Positions 25,045 through 36,187 of a DNA stretch of 64,000 bases are shown here, one piece after another. The stretch lies in the NCBI GenBank assembly GCA_007922305.1, contig ML677333.1, forward strand, positions 20,171,555 through 20,235,554. The letters are read 5' to 3'. This DNA is from Dermatemys mawii (lineage: Eukaryota; Chordata; Testudines; Dermatemydidae). Numbering within the stretch: the first letter of the stretch is position 1; every line of letters starts with the position of its first letter. The notes under the pieces were generated by a model that was not told where the DNA came from, made no database searches, and saw only the letters and a list, made by a program, of their open reading frames with translations. The position numbers and the translations under genes were made by a program.

Positions 25045-25520
25045 TGTTAAGAAAATGATTGTTAGGAAAATGTATCTTAGAATGTTGTAGTATGATTTTA
25101 AAATAACCTTAGACTTATAATCTCACTCCCTGTATATGTACTATTGACCCCTAGTTTAACATGCATTTTAAACTTGCATTCACCCTGCCACAGATGTGCA
25201 GGCATCAGTGTCTAAGTACCCGTAAGTGTTTTGAACCTCCTGTTTACCAGACATGTAAATGAAATAGATTAAGACCAACAATGGATGTAATAGCCATTAA
25301 ATGTTCTCACCTGTGTAAGTGGATTGAAAGTCCCCCTCCCTTATCAACACAGGGGTATAAAATATCCTCACACATGTATTGAGTTGAGCCAGTTGTTTGG
25401 GTGATAACCCCTTCTGACTCCTTATTGCTTGCAATAAATCTTGTTTTTCCAGAAGTCTACTGAGTTATGCCTGTCCTTTGAGGTGTATTGGACTGAACTC
25501 CAAAGGAAATAAGCAGTTTT
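25045..25520 (+). mobile_element. Solo LTR with TATA box and poly(A) signal
   Basis: 'ggggtataaaatatcctc' at about 25352 and 'gcaataaatcttg' at about 25430 are spaced as in a + strand U3-R-U5. 'actgagttatgcctgtcctttgagg' follows, as in U5. Borders are not fixed by a target duplication. No retroviral genes are nearby. Confidence 0.5.
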
Positions 25521-26387
25521 TGCAACAAAATCCAGAGAATGGAGTAATGCGGAGCTTTTTCTCCCCTTACATGTAAGAGAAACTCCCCTTATACTTCTCA
25601 TGGTGCATAGTGAAAGAACTGAGTTTTTCAGGGGGAGCAGAGTGAAGTGAAGGCAGTGGTTTAGTGAACTAGAATTGGGGGGAAATCATTCCATGCAAGA
25701 GAGCAGTGTGGCAAAAGGCAGGGAGGTTTGAATGGGAGAAGGAAACAAATGTAGTGTAAAAGCGGTCTTAACAGAGCACCAATGGCTAGATTCACCGGTA
25801 TGCTTTGGCAGCGTGAGCTGGGTTTTCATTTGCTTTGCATTGCTGCAGCAGTAAAAAGCAGCTGGAACATAACTGTGAATCTGCCCCAGAGCTGAGATGT
25901 AAGTTAGTGTGGAGTTGTGTATGGCCTTAAATTCACAGGCAGGGAGAGCGGAAAGAGACAGAAAGAAAATTGTTTTATAAATATGCAATGGAACATTAGA
26001 CCGGCTGAGTCTGTGACACTATAGGATGCTTAGGAAGTAGATTGAAGGTCTTTAGTTTCGGTTCCATTGCTGATTGATGGGATTTTAATCTTCTTGGCAT
26101 TTGCACCAGGTAGGAAATGGGGTGAGCCCTTAACATGTTCCATTGACTTAAAAATCACTAACATCTGTTGAAGTTAAAAATGTTCTCTGGCTGATTTCAG
26201 CCCTGGAGAAATTTTTAGTTCATCATCTCTGTCCTCCCCAGCAGCTGTCACTGCAGCGGGCATTACTTTTGAGAGTTGGAGACCCAGAGAGACGACTGAG
26301 CCAAGCACATAAATATTATTTTACATGTATGCACAATGTCTCATATTGAAAAAAAGAATTTTGCAGTTTGGTAAGTTTGAATGGAGA
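25521..26387. other. Intergenic, nothing firm
   Basis: No exon recognised. Around 25690-26040 the text ('gcaaaaggcagggagg', 'ggcagggagagcggaaagagacag') has the look of an ancient degraded repeat. Confidence 0.35.
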
Positions 26388-26941
26388 TCCTAGAACAAGG
26401 GTGGGCAAATGTCTTGGCCCGAGGATCACATTGGGGAATAGAAATTGTTTGGTGGGCCATGAATGCTCACAAAATTGGGGTGGAGGTGTGGGCTCTGGGG
26501 TGGGGCTGGCGATGAGGAGTTTGGGGTGTAGGAGGTTGCTCTGGGCTGGGACTGAGGGGTTTGGAGGGTGGGAGAGGGATCAAGGCTGGGGCAAGGGGTT
26601 GGGACATGGGGAGAGGCTCAGGGGGTGCAGGCTCTGACCGGCACTTATCTCAAGCAGCTCCCAGAAGCAGTGGCATGTCCCTTCTCTGGCTCCTATGCGG
26701 TGGTGCAGCCAGGCAGCTCTGCACACTGCCCCATCTGCAGGCACCGCCCCTGTAGCTCCAGTTGAAGCACACAGGAGTCAGAGCAGGGTCATGCGATGGC
26801 TTCTGGAAGCTGCATGGTGTGGTCCCAACCCAGCACCCTGGCCAGAGTCCTGGAGTGAGGCAGAGCCACGTGGTGCGGCTCGCAGGCCGGCTTAAAACAG
26901 CTCAGCCCACGAGCCGTAGTTTGCCCACCTCTGTCCTACAA
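26388..26941. mobile_element. hAT-like non-autonomous DNA transposon
   Basis: Left terminus caagggtgggcaaa and right terminus tttgcccacctctg are inverted repeats. They are flanked by tcctagaa (26388-26395) and tcctacaa (26934-26941), an 8-bp target duplication with one mismatch, as hAT transposases make. The interior is G-rich then C-rich and lacks a transposase; open frames there are chance. Confidence 0.8.
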
Positions 26942-27918
26942 TAACATTTGTTGGATGCAACACATTTTTTTCTATTTATTGGGACTTTAATATCAATGAT
27001 TATAATTGCTTATACAATTTGAATGCTTGTTAAAATGGAATATTAACAGAAACTGACACATACACGGTCATATATGGTTAAACAAATACTGACCAGAGAA
27101 GAAAAATTATGTCACATTTTCTTTATTAATCAGGATGTTTTCTACTAAAGAACTATTAATTTTTTTATATCTAACAAGAGGCAGAGCCATAAATAATATT
27201 TGTGGTTGTAAATATAGAATCTTGAATTATCAATGTGGCCAGTGCTTTAGAAGTCCAGTTGTTATGTCAGCCAATTGATATCCATTCAATGAACCAGAGT
27301 TACCTGCACCTTCTTGTTCAATCAGATTAATCTCTAGCTGCAGTAGGACAAATTTTGCTTCTTATTTGCTAGTGCTGCAAAGTCTGTTTGTTTGATTTTA
27401 AAACAGAAAGTTTTACTACTTGATTTTAAAACAATCTCAAGCAAATATCAGGTTTAGGAAAAATTGATTTAAAAACATTATTTTGAGTATCTGAGTTCAG
27501 TAGAAAGCAGCTGACACCAGAATGTATTTTTATAGTCTAGTCATAAGGACACTCCTGGGAATTTTGTTCTAAGCACACACACAGTTCACATGTTGGATAT
27601 AACTTTCATTCAAGCAACCAGCGCTGTTCTGCAATTGCTTCAGAAGATGCAGCACTGGCTTTTATTAAACATAGATGAGAATCTTTATGTCTGTTATAAT
27701 CAACTGGAACAACAGCATGGTTGAAATGCTAAGCCTCTTAGCATGAAAATTTCACCAGCCTTACAAGGGAGAGGATCATAAAGAACATATTTGCTTGTTG
27801 TTTTCATGTAGGCCAAGTAAGTCAAAATTCAAGGCATTTCTCTTTACATTCTAGTATGGTATGGCATTATCAAAGTCAGTGCTTGTTAGTGATGTTGATA
27901 CCCAGAAAAGTGTGACTA
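26942..27918. other. Intergenic, nothing recognised
   Basis: AT-rich; no exon or clear repeat. The left end of the following Penelope-like element lies somewhere near 27930. Confidence 0.45.
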
Positions 27919-28674
27919 ATGTGTTATTTCACAAGACTATTAATCCTGCATATTGTTTTTGAAAACAACAGAACACCACTGGCCATCACCTACAGTACTC
28001 AGTTAAAGCCTCTCCAACGCATCATCAGTGATCTACAACCCATCCTGGACAACAGTCCCTCTCTTTCACAGGCCTTGGGAGGCAGGCCAGTCCTGGCCTA
28101 CAGACAACCTGCCAACCTCAAGCATATTCTCACCAGCAACAGCACACCGCGCCATAATAACTCTAACTCAGGAACCAATCCATGCAATAAACCTCGATGC
28201 CAACTCTGCCCACACATCTACACCAGCAACACCATCACAGGACCTAACCAGATCAGCCACACGATCACTGGTTCATTAACCTGCACATCTACCAATGTAA
28301 TATATGCCATTATGTACCAGCAATGTCCCTCTGCTATGTACATCGGCCAAACTGGACAATCCCTACGAAAAAGGATAAATGGACACAAATCAGATATCAG
28401 GAATGGCAATATACAAAAACCTGTCGGAGAACACTTCAATCTCCCTGCACACACAATTACAGATTTAAAAGTCACTGTATTGCAGCAAAAAAACTTTAAG
28501 ACCAGACTGCAAAGAGAAATTGCAGAGCTGCAATTCATTTGCAAATTTGAAACAATCAACTCAGGACTGAATAGGGATTATGAATGGCTAGCTAACTACA
28601 TGAACAGTTTCTTTTCCCTTGCTGTTCACACCTCCAATTCAGCTGCTAGAGGAATACCTCACCCTCCCTGATTA
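27919..28674 (+). CDS. Penelope-like element ORF, C-terminal half with GIY-YIG endonuclease (5'-truncated)
   Basis: About 250 codons, open to a stop at 28672. The reverse transcriptase that should precede it is missing, so this is the 3' half of a Penelope-like retroelement. The first residues (about 1-14) are probably flanking DNA read in frame. A Cys cluster at residues 89, 94 and 97 (CNKPRCQLC) precedes the endonuclease, as in the linker of such elements. The GIY-YIG domain has VIYAI at 127-131 in place of GIY, YIG at 141-143, then arginines at 150-152, H156, and E171 in GEHF. The protein would cut target DNA for retrotransposition; this copy cannot act alone. The frame lacks internal stops, so the insertion is fairly young. 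Confidence in the family is high from motif order. Confidence 0.85.
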
Positions 28675-28863
28675 GAGATAACAAGCTGATTCAGCCTCAT
28701 TGGACTAACCCTGTTATCTCCAACCCGGTTCTTGCCTACCTATTTATACCTGTCCCTAGATACTTCCACTGCGTGCATCCGACGAAGTGGGTATTAGCCC
28801 ACGAAAGCTTATGCTCTAATACTTTAATTAGTCTTTAAGGTGCCACAGGACTCTTTGTTACTT
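28675..28863 (+). mobile_element. Penelope-like element 3' region
   Basis: The 3' UTR after the endonuclease frame. Its last 85 bases ('gcatccgacgaagtgggtattagcccacgaaagctta' to 'gtgccacaggactctttgttactt') are the same sequence that forms the arms of the fold-back elements at 23.2 and 40.1 kb. This links those short elements to this family. Confidence 0.85.
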
Positions 28864-29086
28864 AAGAAAAACTCCAAATCTCAAATGTAGTTTCTGCTTT
28901 ACAGACCACTTTGTTAGGTTTCCATATCTAATCCAGGGAGTGGAGACCAATTCACCAAGTGAATTACTGTACCAAACAGCATGTCAGTTGTTGTATATGC
29001 TTGCTTACAATACCAGGTGGTCATTCAGAGGATTTGGAACATTTGTTTTAAAGATCAGGTGATGTTTTTGACTATTAGAGATGTGT

Positions 29087-29165
29087 AGATTCATAGACTC
29101 TAAGTCCAGCAGGGAGCACTGTGATCATGTAGCCCAGCCTCTTGAATAACACAAGCCACAGAGCA
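29087..29165 (-). mobile_element. CR1 LINE 3' end fragment
   Basis: 'attcatagactctaagtccagcagggagcactgtgatcatgtagcc' is the complement of a CR1 3' terminus. Confidence 0.75.
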
Positions 29166-29329
29166 TCAGCTAGTAATTTCCCACTTTCTATTCAAATTCC
29201 ATGTGGCTGTACTGTGTTACTCTTACTCACATTGAATAGTACCTTACTTCTTGAATAGTTCCATTGAAATAAATCAAATTATTTGCAGAGTAAGGTACTA
29301 CTCAACATGAGATAGGGTAGCCCAATCTG

Positions 29330-29470
29330 GTCCTTTTAAATTCTAGTCACATTTATACTGGTGTAAATCTGGAGTAACTCAACTGAAGTCAGAGGAGCTA
29401 TTCCAGTTTTGTTTTGTTTTGTTTTGTTTTCAATACACCAGTGTAAAGAAAATCAGAATCTGGACCTCAA
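29330..29470. repeat. Palindromic MITE-like repeat with GTTTT microsatellite
   Basis: 'actggtgtaaatctggagta...aactgaagtcagaggagc' on the left and 'acaccagtgtaaagaaaatcagaatctgg' on the right are arms of a hairpin. They are split by about five GTTTT units (29408-29430). Same family style as 8.36 and 35.65 kb. Confidence 0.6.
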
Positions 29471-30566
29471 TCTCAAAATGTCTCAGCTTTTATTTCTGTA
29501 AAACATATAATTGTATTTATTTACCCAACTCACTTTGGCTCAATTCACATGTGTAAACATTTGGAGAGTCTCTGTTGAAATGTGCTAAATGGATGCAGAT
29601 TATTTCTTGTTTGCATGATATTCATTAAAAAAGATTACTAAAAATCAGAAAGAACAAGTGCTCATAAAACAGAATAATGTCCATCCAAGTTATTTTTTAA
29701 AATTGTCTGTTCTGCAATTACATATGTCTGCTTCCTAAAGTATGTATTTGTATGAATGCTTGTTTGAAATGCTAAAGTAGAAGTTTTCATGTAATTCAGC
29801 AACCCCACTACTACATTCTAGTAGAAAGGCAAATGAAGCTTCTGGAATGAGAGCTCATAGGGGAGTGTCAAACCCTGTGTTTCGAACAGCACTGTGTATA
29901 TGACACCTAAGTAATGTGTACTTCCCTAGATGACCTGAGGTCAGTGTTTGATATGGATGCACAGTGAATAATAATCATATTATTTATATATTATACAAGT
30001 GTCATACTCTTGCAAAGCTGGGCTAATCTCACAATTTCCCTCGATTTCAAACTGACTGAAAATAAATAATAAAGTAGAAAAGAAGGTATTTTCTGGATTC
30101 CCATCCAAACTAATCTTGCTTTGGATGCCTTTCTTAATTATGCAATGTTGTGTATTTCCCATTGGTTTCCAATAGCAACACAGATGTGACTGCATAGACT
30201 CAGAGTGTATGGAAGGGGGAGGCTGTTAAATCATGTATGCAGGGCTCCCCCCCAACCCTCCCCCGAGTTTCATACAGTAGGTGTGCTCCCAGGCAGAGCT
30301 CTTAACTGCTCACCATTAGTATGGAATGTGAGTTCTGAAGAGAGGTGCTTCTCCCAGCTTGCCCTCCTGGGACAGAGACTCAGTATTTTGTTTACAAACA
30401 GATGCAGTGATGAAAATGAGAAAGGGCTAGTAATTAAATTAAGGATCTGGAAATCGTTAGAGAAACCTGTAAAATAGGAATCCCACTGCAGTGAGTGGGA
30501 GGCATTGAAGAACCCCCGACCCCGAGTCTGCAGGGGACTCAGAAGAAATACAGCTATGTCCTCTGA
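29471..30566. other. Intergenic, nothing recognised
   Basis: No exon or clear repeat recognised. Confidence 0.45.
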
Positions 30567-30822
30567 GCCTAAGCTTTGTCTCCACTATATAGCTTTTAGC
30601 GATACGGCTGTGTCACTAAAAGCCAGGCAGTATAAACACTATTTGTCAACACTTTTGCGGACAAAATACTTTCACCCCTATGAGTGGGGCTCTGCTGACA
30701 ATGCAGGTGTTCACAGTGACTTGTTGGAGCAAAATATTTGTCTTTCGGGGGGGGTGGGGTGGGGCTTTTTTAAGCATCTGTGAATGACAAAAGTTTTGTT
30801 GTTCAATTGGCTGTATAGACAA
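30567..30822. repeat. MITE-like repeat with terminal inverted repeats
   Basis: Left end 'agctttgtctccactatata', right end 'ggctgtatagacaaagac', whose complement gives gtctttgtctatacagcc. Interior 'gcgatacggctgtgtcactaaaagcc' has the look of a turtle DNA-element consensus. No coding capacity. Confidence 0.55.
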
Positions 30823-30904
30823 AGACTCAGAAAAGAGGGAGATGTGAGGCGTGAAAAGAAGGGCCCCAAACCCAGGAAAGTGGTATAGAGAAGTCCTCAT
30901 ACTA

Positions 30905-31245
30905 CCCGTCCTACCAGAGTATCTGAGTGCCTCACATCACAGCCCCGCGGTGAGGCAGAACATTGCTGTGTTAGCCCCATTGTACAGATGGGACATTGAG
31001 GCACAGAGAGAGTAAAGGCCAGATTTTCAAAGGTATTTAGGCACATAGTGGGATTTACAAAAGTATCTAGAAGGCTAGGTGATTTGAAAATCCCGCTAGA
31101 TGCCCAGCTGATCTTTTGGTGTCAAAACCACTGAAACTCTGTCTCTAAGGCACTGGCCTGAGGTTATACACAAAGTCCATTGCGGGAGGGAAGTAGAAAC
31201 CAGGTCTCTCAGGGCTACTTCTCTATCCACTGGACCAGCCTTTCT
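30905..31245 (-). repeat. MIR-like SINE interrupted by a palindromic repeat
   Basis: 30955-31015 'gccccattgtacagatgggacattgaggcacagagag' is the MIR core in antisense. The rest ('gaaaccaggtctctcagggctacttctctatccactggacc') resumes at about 31140. Between them, 31019-31115 holds 'ccagattttcaaaggtatttaggcac...ctaggtgatttgaaaatc', the arms of a hairpin repeat that inserted into it. Confidence 0.65.
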
Positions 31246-32029
31246 CTCTGCTGCATGTTGCAAACAAGAGAACTCTGATCTATGGGCACAAAACCAAAGT
31301 GGCAAGTTCTCTGAGACTCCAGCAATTTTTCCCAGGTGACTTGGAAGCTTGGTGAACTGCAAAAAAGTGATAGAAAGTAATCTAGATTTTTCTACAATTG
31401 TTTCAATTGTTTTATTCAAGAGTTAGTAACAAAGTAAGATTATACATTAAAATGTTAAACCCAACTAGTGTCCCTTAAGTGAATTGACACAAGATGTCAG
31501 AACATATTAGTATTAGAGCTGAGTGGATCTAATATTTACTTAGTTTTCATTCTTTATATAGGAATTAGATACAGTATGCTAGTCAGATAATAATTTCTAA
31601 GTTATTATCTGCAAAAAAACAAGCGTTTTCAGGTGCCCAAACTGCCCCTGGAATCACAGTTAAAGTTGCCCCCCCACCCCCGAACCAAAATCTGAGATGG
31701 CACCACTGTGTGTATCAAGTTCAACAGACAGCTAGATTAAAATATATGTATTTATAAATAGGAAGACTATATTTTCCAAAGGGAAAATGGGACACCATCT
31801 GGGGCTAGCCTGAGCTCTGCCTCCATCCCTTCCATGCTGGGCTGTTTCAATCCGCTTGCTTGAGCTCTGCCCTCACACCAAGCTGACCAGAGTCCCTCTT
31901 CCCCCTTGAAAAATCTTTTCTGCACATCATAAACTGAGAGTGTTTAACATTTGTACAGATGTAAATACCTGCATTTCTCCATTGTAGAGACTGTAAATAA
32001 TATAGCTATTTAATGCAGTACATGACATT
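31246..32029. other. Intergenic, nothing recognised
   Basis: No exon or clear repeat recognised. Confidence 0.45.
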
Positions 32030-32870
32030 CTGACATATGGTTGTCCCATTTGACCAGAGCCATTAATGGACTTAATCTCCATGAATTTATCCAGTTCTCT
32101 TTTAAACCTTGTTATAGTCCTAGCCTTCACAACCTCCTCAGGCAAGAGTTCCACAGGTTGAATGTGCACTGTGTGAAGAACTTCCTTTTATTTGTTTTAA
32201 ACCTGCTGCTCATTAATTTCATTTGGTGGCCCCTACTTCTTATGAGAACAAGTAAATAACGTCTCTTTATTAACTTTCTCCACACCGCTCATGATTTTAT
32301 ATACCTCTATTATAGCCTCCCTTACTCTCCTCTTTTCCAAGCTAAAAAGTCCTAGCCTCTTTAGTCTGTGCTCATATGGGACCTGTTCCAAACCCATAAT
32401 CATTTTAGTTGCCCTTCTCTGAACCTTTGCTAATGCCAGTATATCTTTTTTGAGATAAAGAGACCACATCTGTATGCAGATTTATGGAAGGGCAATAAGA
32501 TATTCTCTATCTTATTCTCTATCCCTTTTAAAATGATTCCTAACATCCTGTTTGTTTTTCTGACTGCTGCTGAACACTGCATGGACATCTTCAGAGAACT
32601 ATGCATGATGACTCCAAGTTCTTTTTCCTGATTAGTTGTAGCTAAATTAGCCCCTATCATATTGTATGTATAGTTGGGGTTATTTTGTCCAATGTGCATT
32701 ACTTTACACTTATCCACCTTAAATTTCATTTGCCATTTTGTTGCCCAATCACTTAGTTTTGTGAGATCTTTTTGAAGTTCTTCACAGTCTGCTTTGATCT
32801 TAACTATCTTGAGCAATTTAGTATCATCTGCAAACTTTGCTACCTCCCCCACATTCCTCCGCACCCCACT
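32030..32870 (-). mobile_element. CR1 LINE fragment with FADD reverse-transcriptase motif
   Basis: The - strand encodes the C-terminal part of CR1 reverse transcriptase. KFADDTKL (32859-32836 area) carries the catalytic F/YADD box. LSDWATKWQMKFKVDKCKVM and an IGANL...EKELGVI stretch follow, then frames broken by stops toward 32030. Note 'QRRATKMIMGLEQVPYEHRL' at about 32420-32360. 5' truncated and dead. Confidence 0.9.
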
Positions 32871-33050
32871 TTTTTGACACAAGTGGGCATTTGCTCTTGT
32901 GATCAAGTGATCAAGTTGGCAAGAGCAAACGGGACAAATGCCCACTTCTGCAAAAAAAAAAAAAAAAACAAAAAACCAGGAAGGCCAGAACTGGGCTTAA
33001 AAAAGGGACTGTCCCAGCCAAACCAGGTCATAGGGTTACCCTATATATAA
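32871..33050. repeat. Inverted-repeat sequence with A-rich tract
   Basis: aagtgggcatttgctcttg (about 32881-32899) pairs with caagagcaaacgggacaaatgcccactt (32920-32947). A run of A follows at 32953-32969, then 'gggactgtcccagccaaaccaggtcatagggttaccct', which resembles the end of the hAT-like element at 11 kb. Probably a decayed DNA transposon. Confidence 0.45.
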
Positions 33051-33063
33051 ACTACACTGTGCT

Positions 33064-33107
33064 GGATGCATCCCAGGAAGTGGGTATTAGCCTACAAAAG
33101 CTTATAT
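33064..33107 (+). mobile_element. Penelope 3' fragment
   Basis: 'ggatgcatcccaggaagtgggtattagcctacaaaagctta' matches the Penelope 3' end at 28.78 kb with a few changes. Only about 45 bp is present. Confidence 0.75.
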
Positions 33108-34603
33108 AAAAGTTGGATATTGTTTTCACAGGACGTATTTACATTTCATATTCACTCTATTTGGAGCTAGGCTAAATCTCTCATTTTGTTCTTTGAAATG
33201 AAGCAGGTTTGTTCTCCCATATACAGACATAGTTGTGTGTGAGAGACAGAGGAACAAACAAAGGCAGAATTCTTCTGTACAGTGTCTTCTTTAGCCAGCT
33301 AGAAGTCCGACAGGCATCTACACAAACATGGAGTTTTCTCTCGCTCACACACTCTGCCTCGCTCACACACATACCGTATGGTTACAAAGAAATGAACTAG
33401 AGTCGGGCATAAGGAAGCACGTCCACTGGGCTTCCGCAGAGCAGTACTCTAGCCATTGTGACAATTGCATTGTGAAGTTCCGCAGGCCCTGCAGAAGTTT
33501 TCATGCACAACCTGGAATGCACACGCAGGAGCAAGGGAGGCTCCGGGGAATGGCTTCTGGGGGGAAGGGCTCGGATTCATTGCACCCCTGATGTTGATCT
33601 CCTTCCGTTTCTTTCCCCTCAGCCTCCCAGTCACTTTCACTTTGTCGCGGGACACCCCTCGCTACAGAACGCTCCCCGGGGCTTCGTGACGTTCGCTGCC
33701 GCTGTGTGTCGCTGTGGTCAGCGCCTGCCTAGGGGACGGCCCCGCGTTCGCGGCTCGCCCGACACCAGCGGAGCTGAAGACCGGGGGATGCGTCCCCGCC
33801 CCCGCGCGCGGTGCCTGCGCCCACCGCTGGATCCTGCCTTGTATTTGTCTTTTCGCTGCTGCGAGGGCGAGGCGCGGCCACCCAATAAAAGCAAACAGAA
33901 AAGTTCAGCTGGATCATGTTTCACCTCCCCCCGCCCCCCTTGTAGTGTGTTTTGGAGGCAGGGTGGCTGAGTGTTAATTTGGCAGGATCCGGGTTTACGG
34001 GGGCGGGTTCTGCTGGGTCTCTCGGGGGGCGCCGAAAAAGCTCTCTGCCCCGCGGACCTCCCCGCGGTGGGGGGCCCAGAGCCCGCGCGGATCGCGGCGC
34101 CTCGCTCCCCGGGGCTGGCTGCTTGAAGGGGAGGGTGCGGGGGGGGGGGGAGGATTTCCAGTCACGGCTCCCAGTGGAGAATTGCCCTTTACAAGAATAA
34201 CGGAGGGAGGCAGCTGCCGGCTCCTTCCCTGCGCTCCCGCGGCCACAGAACCGCAGCTTTCCCGGCCGAGGGGCCGCGCTGCTCCGCCCCCTTCGCCCCA
34301 GAAAGTTCCGGGCAGCCACGCCGCTTCCCCCGCGCCCCTGGCAAGTGACAGCCCGGGCGCGCGGGGTCCGAGGGGGCCCGGCGGGCGCTGCCCGGTTCCG
34401 AGGCGCCTTCCCCGCCAGAGGCCGGGCGCAGCCCCCCTCGGGACCGGCTCCTTCCGTCGGCGCGAGGCTGAGGCGCGAGCCCAGGGGGCAGGGGGGAGGG
34501 GGCGCCCGCCGGGTTGCCATGTGGACTTTTGTTGCTTTCCTCCCACTGGCGAGTGAGTCGATCGCATCTGCCGGAGCCGCCGCCTCGTGTATGTCCCGTC
34601 GCC

Positions 34604-34610
34604 TATATAA
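34604..34610 (+). promoter_or_regulatory. TATA box of the putative ALKAL2 promoter
   Basis: tatataa in the context gtcgcctatataagcatcgg. About 30 bases downstream, at 34629-34638, lies gccgccatgg. A start of transcription near 34630-34640 is inferred; no transcript data are available. Confidence 0.5.
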
Positions 34611-34634
34611 GCATCGGCGCTGGGGCTGGCCGCC

Positions 34635-34732
34635 ATGGAGTAGCTTGTGGATGCAGCCCGCGCACCGGGGCGGGAAGGGGGGCGCGGGGGAGTGAGGGCA
34701 GCACCTGGCCGGCGCTGGGGAAGGAGCGACAG
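34635..34732 (+). other. Putative non-coding first exon of ALKAL2
   Basis: From the inferred start about 30 bp after the TATA box to a consensus donor (gacag|gtaacg, exon end 34732). The next acceptor would be tttctctttcag at 35843-35854, joining to the exon that holds the start codon. It contains an ATG GAG TAG mini-frame. This is inference from splice signals only. Confidence 0.4.
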
Positions 34733-35639
34733 GTAACGGGCGGGGCCGGGCCGGGCCGGGCCGGCGGCGGCGGGACGCAGGGGCCAAGCGCTTCCCGCGA
34801 AGTTCGGACTGGGAGCGCCCGGGATCCGCCGCGGGGCTGCCGCCGGCGGGGCAGGCGAGGCAGGTGCGAGGCAGGGAGGAAGCTGGCTCCTTCCCGTCCG
34901 CGGGCGCTTTCGGAGCCGCGGGGGCAGGGCAGCGCCGCTGGGCTCCCACGTGCCTTCGCTCCCCCAGGGCTCGGGGCAGACCCGGGCACGGGCCCTTGCG
35001 GTTAAACTGCCGCGGGTGCGGGCGCTTCCCGACTTCCCTGGGGCAGGGGGAACGAGGAGCGCGCTGGGCCGCCAGGGCTCCGCCAAGCCGTCGGAGGGGC
35101 GGGTGGCCGCTCGCTCGCACGCCCCTCTCGGCAGCGGGTCCCCGGCCGTGCAGCGGGAAGCGGAGCCTGCGCGGGGCGGGGGTTTAAACCTGGGAGTGGC
35201 GGGGCGAGCCACGCTCCGCTGTCGCTGGAGAAGTCAGAGCCGGGGCTAAGGGGCCAGGGCTGGAAAAGTTTCCGCGGCGGGCTGGTCCCTGCCTCTCCCT
35301 TGGCGGACAAACGGCTCGGGTCGCCCCGCTGCTCGCCGTCGGCCCCCGGGCTGTACTCGGCCGGGTTTCAGCACTCGGGGATCGCCCTCACGCTGGAGCT
35401 AGGAAGGGCCACGGGAGCCCTAGGAGCGCGCTTCCCCGTGCGGCAGCCGCGCTCTCCCCATCGGCGTGGGCTCCCGGGACTCTCCCGAACGCCCTTCCCT
35501 TGGATCGGCGCGGATCCGAGTCCGCGCTGGGGCAGCACCGGAGCGCTTGGACGCGGGCAGCTTTGGGGCGGCGGAGCGGCTCTCTAGTCGGCACCGCAGG
35601 CGGGACTAAAGTTGCTGCTGGCAGGGCAAGTAAAAGGCA

Positions 35640-35718
35640 GATCGTGCCGTCTCCTCAACTGGTGCAAATCCTCTTGACTTCACTTGAGCCCCGCCAATTT
35701 ACACCAGTTGGGAATCTG
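35640..35718. repeat. Palindromic MITE-like repeat before the ALKAL2 start exon
   Basis: 'caactggtgcaaatcctcttgacttcacttgag' and 'gccaatttacaccagttgggaatctgg' form hairpin arms, as in the repeats at 8.36 and 29.3 kb. It lies in the inferred first intron, about 140 bp before the exon with the start codon. Confidence 0.5.
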
Positions 35719-35928
35719 GTGGGGGAGGGAGGGGGAGGAAACAAGGCACCCTGGTTACATAATGTGCAAAGTAGCCTCTTTGCTCTTCCCCTGTAGTATT
35801 TCCGATTTCACCCCCGTGACTCCCCCTTCTCCCACCCACATGTTTCTCTTTCAGTGAAATAGGAGTCCCCCCCGCAAAGTGGATCATTTCTTTTCCTGTG
35901 CTCATTTACCCTCCAGTTCAGACTTGCA

Positions 35929-36187
35929 ATGAGCGGACTGAGGTCTCCTGTGCTGCTGGGGCTGGTGCTCTTAATGCTGTCAGCAGGTCATTGCAAAGAG
36001 AGAACTGACTCCACAGACCTAAAGGACAGGCAAAGCCTCTTCAATCTCATCATGGAGATTATTCAGGAACTGAAAAGATACCACATGGAAAAGGACAACG
36101 GGGTGCAGTACTTCTCCAACCACGATTATACTTTAGACCGAAGAGAAGTAGCTGATTATGGAGAGTACCAGGACGAGCAGAGAGCTG
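35929..36187 (+). CDS. ALKAL2: ALKAL2 coding exon 1
   Basis: Signal peptide and variable region, 86 codons plus one base. The donor is gctg|gtaagt. The exon probably starts at 35855 after tttctctttcag, or less likely at 35917 after ccctccag. Reading through the donor gives only a chance extension to 36258. Confidence 0.93.

Larger units (their letters stand above)
33640..35640. promoter_or_regulatory. CpG island of ALKAL2
   Basis: A 2-kb GC-rich block with very many CpGs, in sharp contrast to the AT-rich flanks. It lies immediately upstream of the ALKAL2 start codon and contains a TATA box and a plausible first-exon splice donor. Long open frames in all six frames here (up to 405 codons on the - strand) are an artefact of GC richness. 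G-runs at 34138-34151 and the ggcc-type repeat 34741-34765 could form G-quadruplexes. Confidence 0.9.

Noticed and set aside
33921..35212. Overlapping open frames of 399 and 405 codons on the - strand
   Set aside because: They lie in the CpG island, are Pro/Ala/Arg/Gly-rich in every frame, have no known domain, and are explained by rarity of stops at high GC.
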